Shown: one piece after another, positions 12,921 to 24,523 of the stretch
Numbering within the stretch: the first letter of the stretch is position 1
Layout of the letters: every line of letters begins with the position of its first letter
Source: Stomorhina lunata
Lineage: Eukaryota; Arthropoda; Insecta; Diptera; Rhiniidae
Assembly: GCA_933228675.1 (NCBI GenBank)
Contig: OW121741.1
Coordinates: forward strand, 112,958,361-113,022,360
Reading direction: 5' to 3'
DNA: 64,000 bases
Notes under the pieces: generated by a model
Told to the model about the DNA's origin: nothing
The model's input: only the letters and a program-made list of their open reading frames with translations
Database searches by the model: none
Translations under genes and position numbers: made by a program

Positions 12921-13951
12921 CAAAAACATTTGAAAAGATTAGAAGTCACTACCGAAAGTCAGTTGTTTATGTAATTCTCAAGGAAAGTTACTTTTATAAA
13001 ATATGTGTATAGATGGCATAGGGTAATAATTTTTTGTCATTGGTCCACAATTGACCATAGTTATAATAGGGCTATCATTATGTTCGAGCGACCATAAAAC
13101 ACTTTTACTATTATATTTTTTTAATTTTTCTACTTAAGTTGATATTTGCTATTTTCCCTCCATTTAGTCTAAGTCCCAACGATTATTCACAGATCTTTTT
13201 TAAGGGCCATAAAATATTTTGTTTAATATTTATATATCCGCCTTTATAATCCCAAACCACAAACACTGATTCTTGGAACAGAAACATGAAGCAATAAAAA
13301 TATTTTTTTTGTTGGTTCTAAACTCTTATTTTCATCTGTGTTTTGAATACTTACTAGAAAATAATTTAATTATTTGTAGGGATTTCAAGAAATTATTTAT
13401 TTTCCCTTGAAGTATTTACATAAATTATGAAATTTTATGGTTCTGAATTTGTAATTGGCACTTGTGTGTTGAGCTGCCAGTGGATTCTTGAAGGCTGTTG
13501 TGATGTTTATAGATTTCCTGAGCATTTGGCATAATGACAAAACCATCTGCATATTAAGTGATTCCGTTTTTTTTTTGGGGGTTTTTAGTCTGAACTTGTG
13601 TGGAAGGATTTGGGACTTTTTTTTATCTAGTTTTAAGTGTTTTTTGACTGTTGGCTTGTGTTTTAGTTGAATGTTGTTTAAGGTTAAAACAGTTTTTTTT
13701 TTATTTAGAATTGGTATTACGTTAATTCTAGTGAATTTAGAGAGTGTTCTGAATAAAATTTTTTATTGTATGAATTTTAACCGTTTTTTATGAACTTTAA
13801 CCGTGCAAAATGGAAATTGTTAAGTATATGGACATTTTTTGATATATTGCAAAAATTCATCTGAGATAAAAAAGTTAAAATATTATTCGGTATTTGTAAA
13901 TATATCGACTTTTTTTTAAAAGATTCTTGCATTCAAGATTTTTCCATTTTT
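12921..13951. other. non-repetitive AT-rich sequence
   Basis: Nothing is recognised. A 60-codon + strand open frame (13488-13670) is hydrophobic, Phe-rich and without identifiable domain. No splice-site pair or repeat structure supports it. Confidence 0.5.
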
Positions 13952-14260
13952 ATAACCACAATAAAAAAGTATGGGATTGTCATTCCGTTTGTAATTTCCT
14001 TAGTATTGGCACAAAAATCAAAAGAGATATATATTCTGAATCCGTATGCATTTTTTAGACTATTGAGAAATATAAATATCTGAAAAAATTTTGAAATTGG
14101 GCGAAATCGGTTTACAATTGACCATAATTCAAAAAAATATTTTCGATGTGTTAAAAAAGTTGTGTATTGAAAATGGACGAAATCGGTTAAAATTTAGTAG
14201 AAGCTCTAATATAAGCCCGCCGCATTTGGCTATAGTTGTTATATATATTTATAACATCCC
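13952..14260 (+). mobile_element. Helentron-like family 2, truncated 5' portion
   Basis: This carries the same 5' block as the longer copy starting at 14262: an ATAACCACAATAAAAAAG-type end, then GGGATTGTCATTCCGTTT, then TTCTGAATCC. It stops before the tandem CCGTC tract and resumes with AAAATTTTGAAATTGGG and AAATCGGTT motifs seen in the longer copy. It therefore looks like an internally deleted copy lying head to tail with its neighbour. Confidence 0.6.
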
Positions 14261-14261
14261 C

Positions 14262-15480
14262 TTTTTATACCCACTATCAAAAAGAATGGGGGGTATATTA
14301 AGATTGTCATTGCGTTTGTAATTTCCTCAATATTGGCTCAAAAACCAAAAACGAAGTATATTCTGAATCCTTATGAAATTCTAAGACGATGTCCGTCTGT
14401 CTGTCCGTCTGTCTGTCTGTTGAAATCACGATAACGCCTAAACGAAAGGAGCTATCTCACTGAAACTAAGTAAAAATATTCTTCATATCTCAGAAAATTT
14501 TGGTATTGAAATAGGGCAAAATCGGTTCACATTTGACCATTTCATCAAAATCGGTTTACATTTAGCCATAGCTCCCATACAAAAAACTTACGAAAACAGC
14601 TTAAATTTCACCTAAACTACACTTAAATGCCAATAGATCTAAAAGTATAACAGCTATAACCACTAAATTTGGCGCAAGGAAGACCTATATCAATGCCAGC
14701 CAGTGTGCAAAGTTTGGTCGCAGTCGGTCACCATTGCACCATAGCTCCCACATAAAAAAAGACGGTTTATGTCCGTCTGCCCGTCAGATAAAAGCGTGAT
14801 AGCTCCTTAACTACAAGAGCTAGTAAAACTAAATTAAGCACATGGAAGTCTTATGTCAACGCCAGTCAGTGTGCAATCGATCAACATTTGACCGTAGCTC
14901 ACATATAAAAAACTTACGGAAACGCAAAAATACAAAAACAAAAGCGGTTTATGTCCGTCTATCGGTCAGATAAAAGCGCTATAGCGCCTTAACGAAAAGA
15001 GCTAGAGAAACAAAATTTTACAAGGGTATTTTCAATATCTTGAAAAGTTGTATGTTGAAAATGAATGAAATCGGTTCATATATAGTAAGAGCTCCCATAT
15101 AAATTAATGCTGATAAATTGAATCCAATTGTAAAAGCTATGACGACTAAATTTAGAATAGGGAGGTTTTTTGCAACTATTGGTCGGTATATCATATTTTA
15201 TAGGAATCGGTCCATATTTGACTATAGCTTTCATATAAAAAACACTACCGGAAACAACTAAAATGATAGTTCAAAGCTATTAAATTATAAACTATGACAG
15301 CTATAACCACTAAATTTTTCCAAAATAGGGTTTATATAAATACCAGCCAGTGTAAAATTTTTGGGATAATCGGTCAATGTTTTGCTATAGTTCTTATATA
15401 TATAACATCTCCTTTTTTAATCGACCATCAAAAAGATTTAGAGGTACATTCAGTATATTAAGATTACACATACGGAATTG
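14262..15480 (+). mobile_element. Helentron-like family 2 element (3' end not preserved)
   Basis: The 5' end, TATACCCACTATCAAAAAGA, matches the reverse complement of the element end near 57710-57740. It is followed by the shared GATTGTCATTGCGTTTG block and a pyrimidine-rich CCGTCTGTCTGTCCGTCTG tract. The body contains repeated modules of about 180 bp that each include GGTTTATGTCCGTCT, CAGATAAAAGCG and GAGCTAG (near 14760 and 14944). No coding capacity was found. The right side degenerates into a second partial 5' block near 15405-15480. The reverse-oriented sister copy at 56108-57740 retains the 3' end. Confidence 0.65.
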
Positions 15481-15621
15481 GATGTCCAATCTTTATATAC
15501 GTTAAATGCATTATAAACTCCTAACAAAATATATGGACCTGCCGTATTATTATTAACATATTTATCATAACTACATATTAAGCGCAACGAAAACTATTTA
15601 ACAGATTAGTACCTAGACGAC

Positions 15622-15634
15622 CGAGCCTTGCTCG
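15622..15634. repeat. terminal hairpin of family 3 element
   Basis: CGAGC and GCTCG are exact complements around a CTT loop. The same hairpin is preserved at 54640-54655 in the reverse-oriented copy, marking it as part of the element end. Confidence 0.7.
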
Positions 15635-15781
15635 AAACTTTATATTAAAGTTTTCATATATTTTATTTTATAAAGTACTAACCAACTGAAATAAATTTAG
15701 AGAAAAGATCGTACGCAAATATCCAATTAATTTTTAATCATTTTGTCCTATCAACATATGATCAAATGCATAGTTTAATAT

Positions 15782-16410
15782 TGTTACGTTTTTCCTTTGA
15801 AAACGTGGAAGGAATTCTTTTTGCAAACAACCGTAATCAAATTAAAACACTTGTAGTATGTAGTTTTACAAAGCAATACTTTTATTAACTTTAGAGTTAA
15901 TCACTTAAAACACACTTTCACAAAAACTGTAAACAAACTTCACAAAACTGCTTTACAAATACTCTTAGTCACACTGTTTCTCTTATACGCGTTTGAAATA
16001 AAACTGTTCCCACAATGCTCGTCCATCGGCCTTATATAGTAGGAAAGAGAGTTTCTAGCAATTTTTGCAGACGTAAACAAAGAGCTGCTGTAGTTTATTA
16101 CACTAACAATGTGGCTTACGAAAGTTCATGTGTGTTCCACTACATTCTCACATGATCAAGAACACACAGTCACACATACGTTGTACAAACAGGCTATCTG
16201 AAGTTAACAGTAACAGAGAGAGAGAGAGAATGTAGATAAAAGAGAAACATGTTGCTATGCTCTTTACTGTACATAAGAGAAACATGTTGCTCTGCTTATT
16301 GACATAAACAGAATAACAACAACACCAACAGAAACATCTAGAAAGCGAGGGGAAGAATTATAAGCAGTGAACTTTGCATAATGGGACGGATAAGCTTAAA
16401 ATTCGTCACA
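15782..16410 (-). mobile_element. solo LTR (Ty3/gypsy-type) with 4-bp target duplication
   Basis: The sequence runs from TGTTACG to CGTCACA, the usual TG...CA ends. It is flanked on both sides by ATAT (15778-15781 and 16411-16414). The sister repeat copy near 54530 has the uninterrupted reverse complement of TTTAATATGAATAA, an empty target site that confirms both borders. In minus orientation a TATATAAG box (16031-16038) is followed by an AATAAAAG poly(A)-like signal (15879-15886), the expected LTR order. There is no internal retroelement sequence, so the element was reduced by LTR-LTR recombination. The 4-bp duplication suggests Ty3/gypsy, but the family is not identified. Confidence 0.85.
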
Positions 16411-17310
16411 ATATGAATAATTTTGGAAGTTGGTCATATCGACTTAGAAACCTCCGTCGATTCACGCGCAAGAGCTTTGCTAAAGATCATAGAATTATGA
16501 AAGACACAGTTTACTATTTAATTCATTTTGAGTAATTTTCAGTGGCGCCACCTGTCGGAAATTAGTGATACCAACTTAAAAACCTTCGTTGTCTCACGCA
16601 AAACAACTTTAGCTAAAGATTATTGCATGGGCATTACATGGTTAGATGCATAGTTTACTATTCTATAAAGGACATACAGACAGAAAAACATTTGTTCAAA
16701 AGTTATAACATTACACTTTTTTCCCCCTTTATCCCCTAATTTCTAAAATGTTACATATTTGGTACCAATTTAATTCTGTACTTTTAATAAAAACGCAGTT
16801 AACATATTGTTCCTATTCATATTACTTCATAAGATGTTAAGTTATCATTTTATCATTTTTTTAACCCATTTTGGTCCGCGAAATCAAAAAAAGTACCAAA
16901 TACGTGTTCAATATTTTTCTCACATTTATTGATTGCATTACAAAATTTGTTTATATATTGTTTGGTTCAAAAGATAAGAGTGGCTTAAAAATGGTACCAA
17001 AAAAACTATTTTCACCCTTTTTAGCCCTATCGGGTATAGATGGAAAAAAGTACCAAGCACCTGTCCGCTTATTTTAACAGCTATTCAAAACATAATTTAA
17101 ATTTTGTTTCTATATCTATTACTTTAGTAGATATAGCATTTTCGGTTTTTTCCCTTTTTATACGCTTTTAATCTCTTAGAGGCAGCTGGTTCGAAAGTCC
17201 CTTCTTAATCGACCTATACATCAAAAAAGGTACCCACTGTCCAAAATCGTTAGAGCCGTTTTCGCGATTGCCGAAATATTGCGAATATAACACTCTTACT
17301 TGTTTTTCTT

Positions 17311-18616
17311 AATATTTCTAGAATTTTTTTCTTTAAATTAAATGTGACTTCATTAATTTATTCTGCACTGATTAATATTATTCCTGATTCCATTACTCTA
17401 CCGTATAAGTGTGACATCTGTTCATTAAATGTTTTATTTTCAAAAAATTATTCAAATACTTTTTAAACCAAAAACAAAACAAATTTAATAATAATAATGA
17501 TAAGAAAAATTAAAAAAATTGTACTCCCTCCCTTAAGAAAAATAAATTTAATATTTTCTTGTATATCAACAACCTGAGAAATTATTATCATTAATCATTT
17601 CCCTGTGTAAATGTCAGCAAAAAAAAACTTAAATACACCAGCCAAAAAAAAAACCAATGAACATCATCAATTTTGAAATTAAATTTGAAGAAAAGAAAAT
17701 CTCAAAAACTTCCCAACGACGACAACAATATGTGTGAGTAAGTGAATGAGTGAAAGAATAAGTGGCAAGTGCAATCAACGTCAACACACATGATGTTGCA
17801 TTCACCACATGAGAGTACTTGTGTTTCTAATAGTCGTATACTTGTCCCCAACAGTTCTATATTGAAGGAACGCCTAAAATAATGGAAAAATGGCTATAGA
17901 TTTCAATATTGGATGATGTTGAGAGACACTTTTTCCACACAAAATTTCGCTGTTGTCCTAAAGTAACACCTTGGCTGGTAGAAGTTTATTTCCAATTTTT
18001 ATTCAAAATTTTGCCATTTCAGTGTTGATTTCTTTAGTTATTTCTAATTATTAATTTGAACTAAAGTATTATATACAAAGAATACTCTAATTTTTTTATT
18101 CGCAAAGGACCACCACCGCAGGACTTATTCATACTTATCGCCTCGCCGTATTGGAAATAATTAATGAAATTTGGCCTAAAATTAAAAAAAAATAACAATA
18201 ACAGCTTGTGCTTAATATATTTACTTTTTCACCATATGCTGCGCTTTTATACCTTGGAACCACTGGGCTATTATTGCAATTTTATGCTGGGGAGAAGGAG
18301 TACATATAATGACAAAAATGACATTGACAAAAATAATGTTAATGATAATAATAATAATGTTGTTGCTTTTGAGAATAATGCTGCTGATGAAATGTCAAGC
18401 TAGCACAGGACAAAACATAAAACAATGTCAGATGTTTGAATGAGAAAAAAAAAAACTGGAAAGAAACGTCAACGATATATCTAAATAATGGCAAGTTAGA
18501 AGGTACAGTCGGTAAAAACAGATCATATGATACCCCAAACTTTTAATGCAGAAGGATTGTAGCAAAACTTGTTTATATAAAAATGCTTTATCTTGAATTT
18601 GGTTCCTACAGCTTTT
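17311..18616. other. AT-rich non-coding sequence
   Basis: No gene is recognised. It includes homopolymer runs and an interrupted AAT/ATG run at about 18330-18390. A 79-codon + strand frame at 18164-18403 ends in that low-complexity Asn/Asp tract and is considered chance. Confidence 0.5.
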
Positions 18617-19070
18617 TATGCCCTTCACCACCATAGGTGGAAATGCAATTATAAGTTTGTGATGATATATGTAACGCATAGATATATTTGTTTTAGACCC
18701 ACCTTTTAGTATACCAATAGGCTTAGAATCACTTGCGGAGTCGATAATTTTCGTTGATATCGGTCCATACAAACTCTTCTGTCAAAGTGCGCTAAATGAG
18801 ACAAAAGTCATTAATACGCTCGTAAATCTCAAGATAATGAGAATTTTGAGTTTGTTTTTTGCATACATAAGTTTTGTAAAAACTGCTGCTAAATTTCAAG
18901 ATAATAAGTCCACATTTGACCCTATGTATAAGTTTTGAGAAAGTGCTTGTATAATGGCAAAATTTAGTAAATATTTGTTCTTATACAGGAAAAAGAACAC
19001 CTTTGAACGTAGTGGTGAAGGATATCGTATGGTAGGGCTTGAACGACGAAAGCATTTCCTTACTTGTTTT
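18617..19070 (+). mobile_element. INE-1/DINE-1-like element, internally deleted
   Basis: The 5' hairpin region (CCTTCACCACCATAGGTGG), the ACCCACCTTTTAGTATACCA block and the 3' end (CCTTACTTGTTTT) are all present. About 350 bp of the interior, including the CCGTCCGTCCG tract, is missing compared with the copy at 25686-26487. The 3' hairpin is mutated: GGTAGGGCTTGAACGAC replaces GTCGGCTTGACCGAC. Confidence 0.8.
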
Positions 19071-20310
19071 TATTAAACATTTAAATTTATTTAAGAGATT
19101 TCAGGAGGCGTGGCTGAAGTTGATATTTTGTATTGAAATTATTAAACATTTAGACAGTTTCCAGAAGGTTGGTTTTTAAACAGATATATGGTCATATATA
19201 GAAAATCGACTATATTTAAATTTGATGGGAAATGTCTATTCTCAAAGCTGAATTTGGTTATCATAATGTTATCAAATATGGACTTATTACACTACGTAAC
19301 AGTTTTTTGATTAAAGGAATCAGATACCCAATCTTTATGCAAAATTCTGAATCAGAGTTGTAAGTCAGAATAGTCAAAAGTAGAACAGTTTTTGAGATAT
19401 TCCAAAACAGCCATTTTTGCAAAATTGAAAAAAAAGATGTTACCTAAATACAGATGCCATCCAAAATGTTTATCGGATTATGTTTTTGTTTTTCACAATT
19501 GAATATAATAAAATTACTAAAACAATCATGGGCCGTTAAGGTGACAATTTTTTGTATGAAAGAAAATGTTTTTTTTTCGAATTTTAAAACTTTTTCAACT
19601 GGTTTTATTTCCCTATTTGTCTGTTTTAACACAGTGGTGAGTAAGTTCTAAATTTGTAATATTTGTTTAACAAAATTTTTGAAAAATTAACAATGATTTT
19701 TGAAATCGACCTGAGAAGAACGTACCATTTTCCAACATGGAACAAACTAAGTAAATTCAATTGTGTTTAAGCAAAACTGAACTATTTAATAATAACGAAT
19801 CATTTAATGAAAAATTATGTCTAATTTTTAAATTTCTTTATTTACAACATACAATTTTTAGTGCATATCCTTAGGCGCGTTTTCAAAGACATGAATTTTC
19901 TGGGGAAAAATTGAATAACACCAAAACTGCTTCATGGATTTTTGTTTTTGACTATTTGAAATAAAGCTGTTTTAGTTTTCTTCAATATTCCATTATGTTT
20001 TCTTGTAAAATTTTTTTATTTTTCATTGAAATTTCTCAAAAATAATAAAAATAACCCATTTTTCACCATAAAAATTGACTCTTAAACTTTGGATAAGATG
20101 CGCGCCCATAGAACGTTTTCCAATTTGGCTCAAATTTTCAGAACAAAATTTTTAGACCTAGTCTCATAATATTTCGTTGAAAAACATTTTAAATCAAAGA
20201 AAAATATTGTTCCTGTCATCCTAGTATACATATATAGAGAATGCCCATCAACTGGAATGCTCTATAAAGATTTCGGATGTTCAAGTGCTCATCGTAAAAT
20301 CACGGTTCTT
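19071..20310. other. AT-rich sequence, no gene recognised
   Basis: Sequence complexity is moderate. Overlapping short open frames near 19444-19651 on both strands are low-complexity, and neither resembles a known protein. Nothing else is seen. Confidence 0.45.
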
Positions 20311-20412
20311 TTTCATAAAATATTTTTTTCCAGGAATGGACAAAATATTTGTTTCCCTCTTTTCATAAAATATGTTTTTTTTTTCAGAAATGGACAAAAT
20401 ATTTGTTTCCTT
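20311..20412. repeat. two-copy tandem duplication, ~50-bp unit
   Basis: TTTCATAAAATAT through ATGGACAAAATATTTG to GTTTCC occurs twice head to tail, starting at 20311 and 20361. The second copy carries a longer T run. It explains part of the 65-codon open frame at 20257-20454. Confidence 0.85.
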
Positions 20413-20470
20413 CTTATAAGAGAACTTGCCGCACATGTTAGGTCACTACTTTAACGGTAGTTCGCCACAT

Positions 20471-20546
20471 GATATCACTAGGAGGTCAGTGTCCACACTT
20501 GAGATGAAGGATAAACCATTATAAGTCTGGGCTTAACAAGTTAAGA
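20471..20546 (-). mobile_element. diverged fragment of the tRNA-bearing 1.3-kb TIR element
   Basis: GAGGTCAGTGTCCACACTTG, then AGATGAAGGAT, then GGGCTTAACAAGTTAAGA match the interior of the element at 49862-49935 in order and spacing, with scattered mismatches. Neither terminus is preserved. It shows the family is older than the three near-complete copies. Confidence 0.75.
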
Positions 20547-20994
20547 ATACTTGCGAATTATTTGTTAGCTTACTACTTTAACGTGTGTTAACTCTTATAC
20601 ACTCCTTGGATCAATTTGACCCAATTTTGTTTTTGAAACTCAAAATTTTCTCCTTAAATATTTAGATATGAACGTAAAACTTTAATTTATCCATTATAGG
20701 GACGAAAATTATGTTTTTAAAAGAAAATAGTAAAATTAAAATTTCTCCTCCCCCCTTCACATTTCGAAATACGATTTACACACATTAAATACCCTTTGAG
20801 TCAATATGACAAAACTTGCGATATTTTAGCTTAATTTCACTTTATAATTTTTTTTAATAAATTAAAACTAGAACCTAAACATAATTCTCATTTAGTTGAT
20901 AACCATACCAGCATAAGTATTCTTGTTTTTAACATAGAGGGAGGCAGAATTTAGAGTTTTTCCTAGTAGTTAATATCGTAGTTAGTTGATCCGA

Positions 20995-21440
20995 TTGTTA
21001 TATTATAATACCGTAGTTAACCGAAGCTTTTATTTCATCGGAGTACTCTTTGCTTTGAAATTAACTGACCGAGAGCCGAAGTATTTATCTCGTCGGATAG
21101 AATGCTGTAGTTAGCTAATTGAGAGCCGAAGTTTTTATCTCATCGGAATATTCTTTGCTTTGTAGTTAACCGACCGAGAGCCGAAGAATTTATCTCATCG
21201 GATTGAAAGCCGAAGTTTTTATCTCATCCGTGTATTATTTTCCTTGTAAATAACCGACCGAGAGTCGAATTATTTGTCTCGTCGGATTACATTCCGTAGA
21301 TAGCCGATCAGATCAATAGTAGCCGATGTACTTATCAAAGAAACGTAGTTAGCCAACCGAGAGCTGAAGCATTTATCTTGTTGGATTAAAAGTTCATAGC
21401 AAGCCAAAAGAACTCGGTAAACATACCATTGTGTAGTGCG
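20995..21440. repeat. tandem array with CCGAGAGCCGAAG / TTTATCTCATCGGA motif
   Basis: The composite motif ACCGAGAGCCGAAG followed by a TTTATCTCATCGGA-like block recurs about eight times, near 21019, 21064, 21118, 21170, 21205, 21255, 21321 and 21353. Spacing is irregular, around 40-105 bp. It is richer in GC than its surroundings. Most units contain TTATCT, the reverse complement of the GATA-factor site AGATAA. No coding potential is evident. The minus-strand frame 21270-21470 overlaps its right half and is not supported. Confidence 0.8.
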
Positions 21441-21781
21441 GATCGTAAGATCAAAACTCGTATTGTACAAACTTAGAAGTTTCTTATTATTTAACCCAAA
21501 TAAGCATAGCCTTTGCCCAACGACTCACGAAGATACCAAGCCGCCCTGTGGAAGCAAATTATATTAAAGGAAGCAGACCTTTGATGAACCTGGACAGACT
21601 AGGCATACCTCAGCTGGAAAATAAAACTGTATTACAAATCATCTATCAATAATTTCTTCAGTCAAATAATCAATATAATCGCTTTCATTTAATATTTTCC
21701 CATTCATGGGCTGTTCACGTACTACGTAACGTTATTTTCGCATTTTTTTTTTGTTTTCAAATGATATAACTGTAATGATAT

Positions 21782-22049
21782 AAGAATATTTCCAAGGCGT
21801 TTGATATAGTGTATCGAGGAGCACTTCTATCAAAACTTATTGCCTTTGGTGTCACTAATAACATCTCTCGATTTATATCGAGCTTCCTCAGAGATCGATA
21901 CGAGTTGTTATAGATGGGATACGAGTTGTTATAGATGGGTTCTCTTCAAACGAGTTCAAGATTAATTCAGGGGTACTGCAAACTCTGTTCTTTCTCCAAC
22001 TCTATTTTTTATCTTTATAAATGACCTTCTACCTAAATACTGCTCCTAA
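21782..22049 (+). pseudogene. non-LTR retrotransposon reverse transcriptase relic (jockey-like)
   Basis: Translating from about 21788 gives Ile-Ser-Lys-Ala-Phe-Asp, the reverse-transcriptase motif that supplies the first catalytic Asp, followed by ALLSKLIAFGV. In a shifted frame come VVIDG and then INSGV, and after a further shift SVLSPTLF and FINDLL. The order matches the conserved central RT region of jockey/R1-type LINEs. A perfect 21-bp tandem duplication (21897-21938), a stop codon and at least two frameshifts destroy the frame. Only about 90 codons remain and the YxDD catalytic box is absent. It is a dead fragment. Confidence 0.85.
21897..21938. repeat. perfect 21-bp tandem duplication inside the LINE relic
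   Basis: The 21-bp unit at 21897-21917 (GATACGAGTT to ATAGATGG) is repeated exactly at 21918-21938. It adds codons and helps disrupt the pseudogene frame. The absence of mismatches indicates it arose after most of the decay around it. Confidence 0.9.
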
Positions 22050-22123
22050 ATTAAAAAAAATCCTATGTTAAATATGAAATTTTGTTAATATTTCATTGTT
22101 GGGTCATATTGACCCAAAGGGTA

Positions 22124-23647
22124 ATATGAAGGGCACAAATCCAAGGAAAGTAGAATGTTAATCCTTCCCCAAGTGATATTTTTTGGTATCTAAGAACCCC
22201 TACATCACCCCGTTTGGAAAATTTGTGAGAATAAATTTAATTTGTCCAAACAATACACCTTTTTTGGTCCTGACTGTACCTCCAACATTTCTACGAAACC
22301 AAAGTAACCAAACACGTTTCTTTGCTCTTTCTTTTTTCACTTTTATGTGAGAAATTGATAATTCCCTCCTTTTTCCTTATTCCACAATTTTACTCCATAT
22401 GATAGCAGTAATAATATTTAAGGGTAATTTTTCATCATACATGTTTGGTTGCATACATGTTGTAAAGATGCCAAATCATTAGTGAAAAGCTCAAGGCAAA
22501 TATGATGCATTTGATATGACAGAAAAATGCAAATATAGATTTTCTTGAATTTCTATTTTTTTTTTTTTTTCAACCTTAACATATAGTTCTGTTGTAGTTG
22601 TTGTTGTAGAAATGACTTTATTGTCTGCCAAGTGATATTAAATCGTTTTTCACACTTTGTGTATGCAATCATTTAGTAGGAATAAAAATCTACAGACTCA
22701 TTTAGAAATACTCAAAAAATTTTTTTGAAAAACTCAAAGGCGTTGGTTGTCATTGTCAGTCAGCCAGTCATCCAAGCAGCCAACACAAGAAATAAACCAT
22801 AAACTCAGAGACAACCATCAACATGTAAAATGGAAATGGAGAAAAAAAAATTGTAATAAAATAAAAGCCAAAAGAAAACCACAGGGGTGTATAACTAAGA
22901 ATGACGAAAAAACTGAATTTACATATAAAAATTGTCTCATTAATCATCTTATGGCATACCGCAGCAGCTATAAAGCAAATGGAATGAATAAAAAATTTTG
23001 TATTAAATTTTGTTGGAAGATGTTGAAATTTCAAAAATTTAAGAGGGCATACAATCAATCCTTCAGTAATCGATAAAGTGTTTTGTGTTGGTTTTTGAAG
23101 TTTTTTTTTGGATGAAAATGACAAAATGTTGACAAATCTTTTGTGCAACAATTATTCAAATTTGCAGGGGCTTTAAAAAAATTGGAAACATTTATAATTT
23201 CCAAAGATGAATAGGTGATTTTGTTGAAGTTTTATTGGTAATTCACTTGTGACAAATATGCATGTGTCCTTACATGACTCATTCGAAAATGTTGACAGAA
23301 ATTGATTTTTTGGTTAGGAACAATGACATGGTTTTTGTTTGTGTGAAATTTAAAAGATTCTTTGCATTGAATGAAATTATAAAAGCTTAAACCTGAATAC
23401 GATTTATAAGATTTCACATTATCAGTCATGTCACAGAACTTAATTCCGTTCGGAAGTGGAATGAATACCGTATTTTGATTCTGTAGAAAAAGCAAAACGA
23501 AAATTTCGTTTGGAATGAAACCACTTTCAATTTTCAAAGTGATATTGAATTTGTAATTTTTTTCTCTGATTCTTTAATATTAGAATAATTTGTTCAATTA
23601 CTCAGTATTATTTGTTGAAGCGAGGATAGAGTAACTGATATTTATTA
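22124..23647. other. AT-rich sequence with overlapping opposite-strand open frames
   Basis: No gene is recognised. Open frames of 109 codons (+, 22747-23076) and 127 codons (-, 22768-23151) overlap on opposite strands, and a 101-codon minus-strand frame lies at 23232-23537. The + frame is Lys/Asn-rich and the opposed minus frame Phe/Ile-rich, as expected from AT-rich composition. No domain, signal peptide or splice evidence favours any of them. Confidence 0.45.
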
Positions 23648-23965
23648 AAAAACAACTAAGAAAGTGCTTTAGTCGGTCAAGCCCGACCATATGATACCCT
23701 TCACCACTTAGGTTGAAGGTGTTATTTTTCATGTATGAAGGCAAATATTTGCTAAATTTTGTCGTCATACAAACATTTTCACAAGACTTATATATTTAAG
23801 TTGTTTCCGTCATTTCAAAAGTGGACCAATTTAAATGAAATTGGTACAATGATTTTGGTTTATATAAACAGTATTTATTTACAATTTCATGAAAAAATAT
23901 TGATATTTGTGACATGTCTGTATATTTCTAATTCACTTTTTACAATGTCTGTCTGTCTATCCTGA
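23648..23965 (-). mobile_element. INE-1/DINE-1-like element, truncated
   Basis: The left end is the reverse-complement 3' end with an intact hairpin (GTCGGTCAAGCCCGAC), followed by the inverted CCTTCACCACTTAGG block. It then carries about 250 bp of interior and a short GTCTGTCTGTCTATCC tract, lacking the 5' third. Confidence 0.75.
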
Positions 23966-24523
23966 GGGTAGATTGTATTGAATTCTTCTTTTTCATTTTC
24001 TTCCAAAACTCCTTAAAAGATATAATTTTTGTTGCGAAAATCAATCTGAAATAGAATGCATTAAAGCCTGTTGTCTTCGCATGTCATTACAAGTACATAT
24101 GCATATTATTTAAGTGAAACAAAACGTATTCATTGCTTATAATTTATTGTTTACATCTGCTTCAATTGCGTACGTGTAATCAGTCTATACACACGTGCAA
24201 CTACTTGTAAATACAATTAAAATTTACTGTTACATCTGCAACGAAAAAACAAATGCGTATGTGTAGCAATAGATGTCATACTAGGGTAAACATACTTACA
24301 TATTTATTCATTTAAATATGTAAATAAGTTTATATGTTGACAAATCTGCATGTGTGAAAAGCAAATATCTTTTTTGAATTTTGTCCTAAAAAAATTAAAT
24401 AATTTGAAAACATTTTCTTATCATTTTGATAATATATGGGCAAATCCTGCGTGACGGACTATATATTTGTACGGGTTTTGTTGTCGTTCTACACAAGATA
24501 TCTTTGCACAGATTTCAGACAAT
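23966..24523. other. AT-rich sequence, nothing recognised
   Basis: Short dispersed words such as ATTTACTGTTACATCTGC occur twice within 24140-24240, hinting at an old local duplication of about 90 bp. No gene or complete element is seen. Confidence 0.45.

Larger units (their letters stand above)
15610..17310 (+). mobile_element. Helentron-like family 3 element, interrupted by a solo LTR
   Basis: The left end has the hairpin CGAGCCTTGCTCG. The body matches the reverse complement of 53640-54668 over most of its length, with repeated modules containing GGTGGCGCCAC and AAAGATCAT followed by a Cys-codon-rich-looking ACGCGCAAGAGC block. The right end, ATAACACTCTTACTTGTTTT, matches the 3' end of family 2 and resembles that of the INE-like copies. 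No transposase or helicase reading frame is visible, so it is non-autonomous. A 629-bp LTR is inserted at 15782-16410. The Helentron label is inferred from the end structure. Confidence 0.65.
20790..22123. mobile_element. candidate element bounded by 21-bp inverted repeats
   Basis: TACCCTTTGAGTCAATATGA at 20790-20809, plus one further base, is matched by its reverse complement at 22103-22123 with one mismatch in 21. A third, poorer relative (ACTCCTTGGATCAATTTGAC) lies at 20601-20620. The ends resemble the CCCTTT-beginning termini of some piggyBac-like elements, and TTAA occurs just outside the left end but not the right, so the family is unproven. The interval holds a tandem array and a LINE relic, so it may instead be a chance nest of repeats. 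Confidence 0.4.

Noticed and set aside
10763..12949. 728-codon minus-strand open frame of repeated Leu-Ser-Leu-Cys, and the overlapping 509-codon Leu-Val-Tyr-Val frame
   Set aside because: Both follow from a 12-bp tandem repeat whose length is a multiple of three and whose minus strand has no stop in two frames. There is no non-repeat coding sequence at either end.
22747..23151. 109-codon + frame and 127-codon minus frame
   Set aside because: They overlap on opposite strands, have composition-driven sequences (Lys/Asn-rich versus Phe/Ile-rich) and no recognisable domain.
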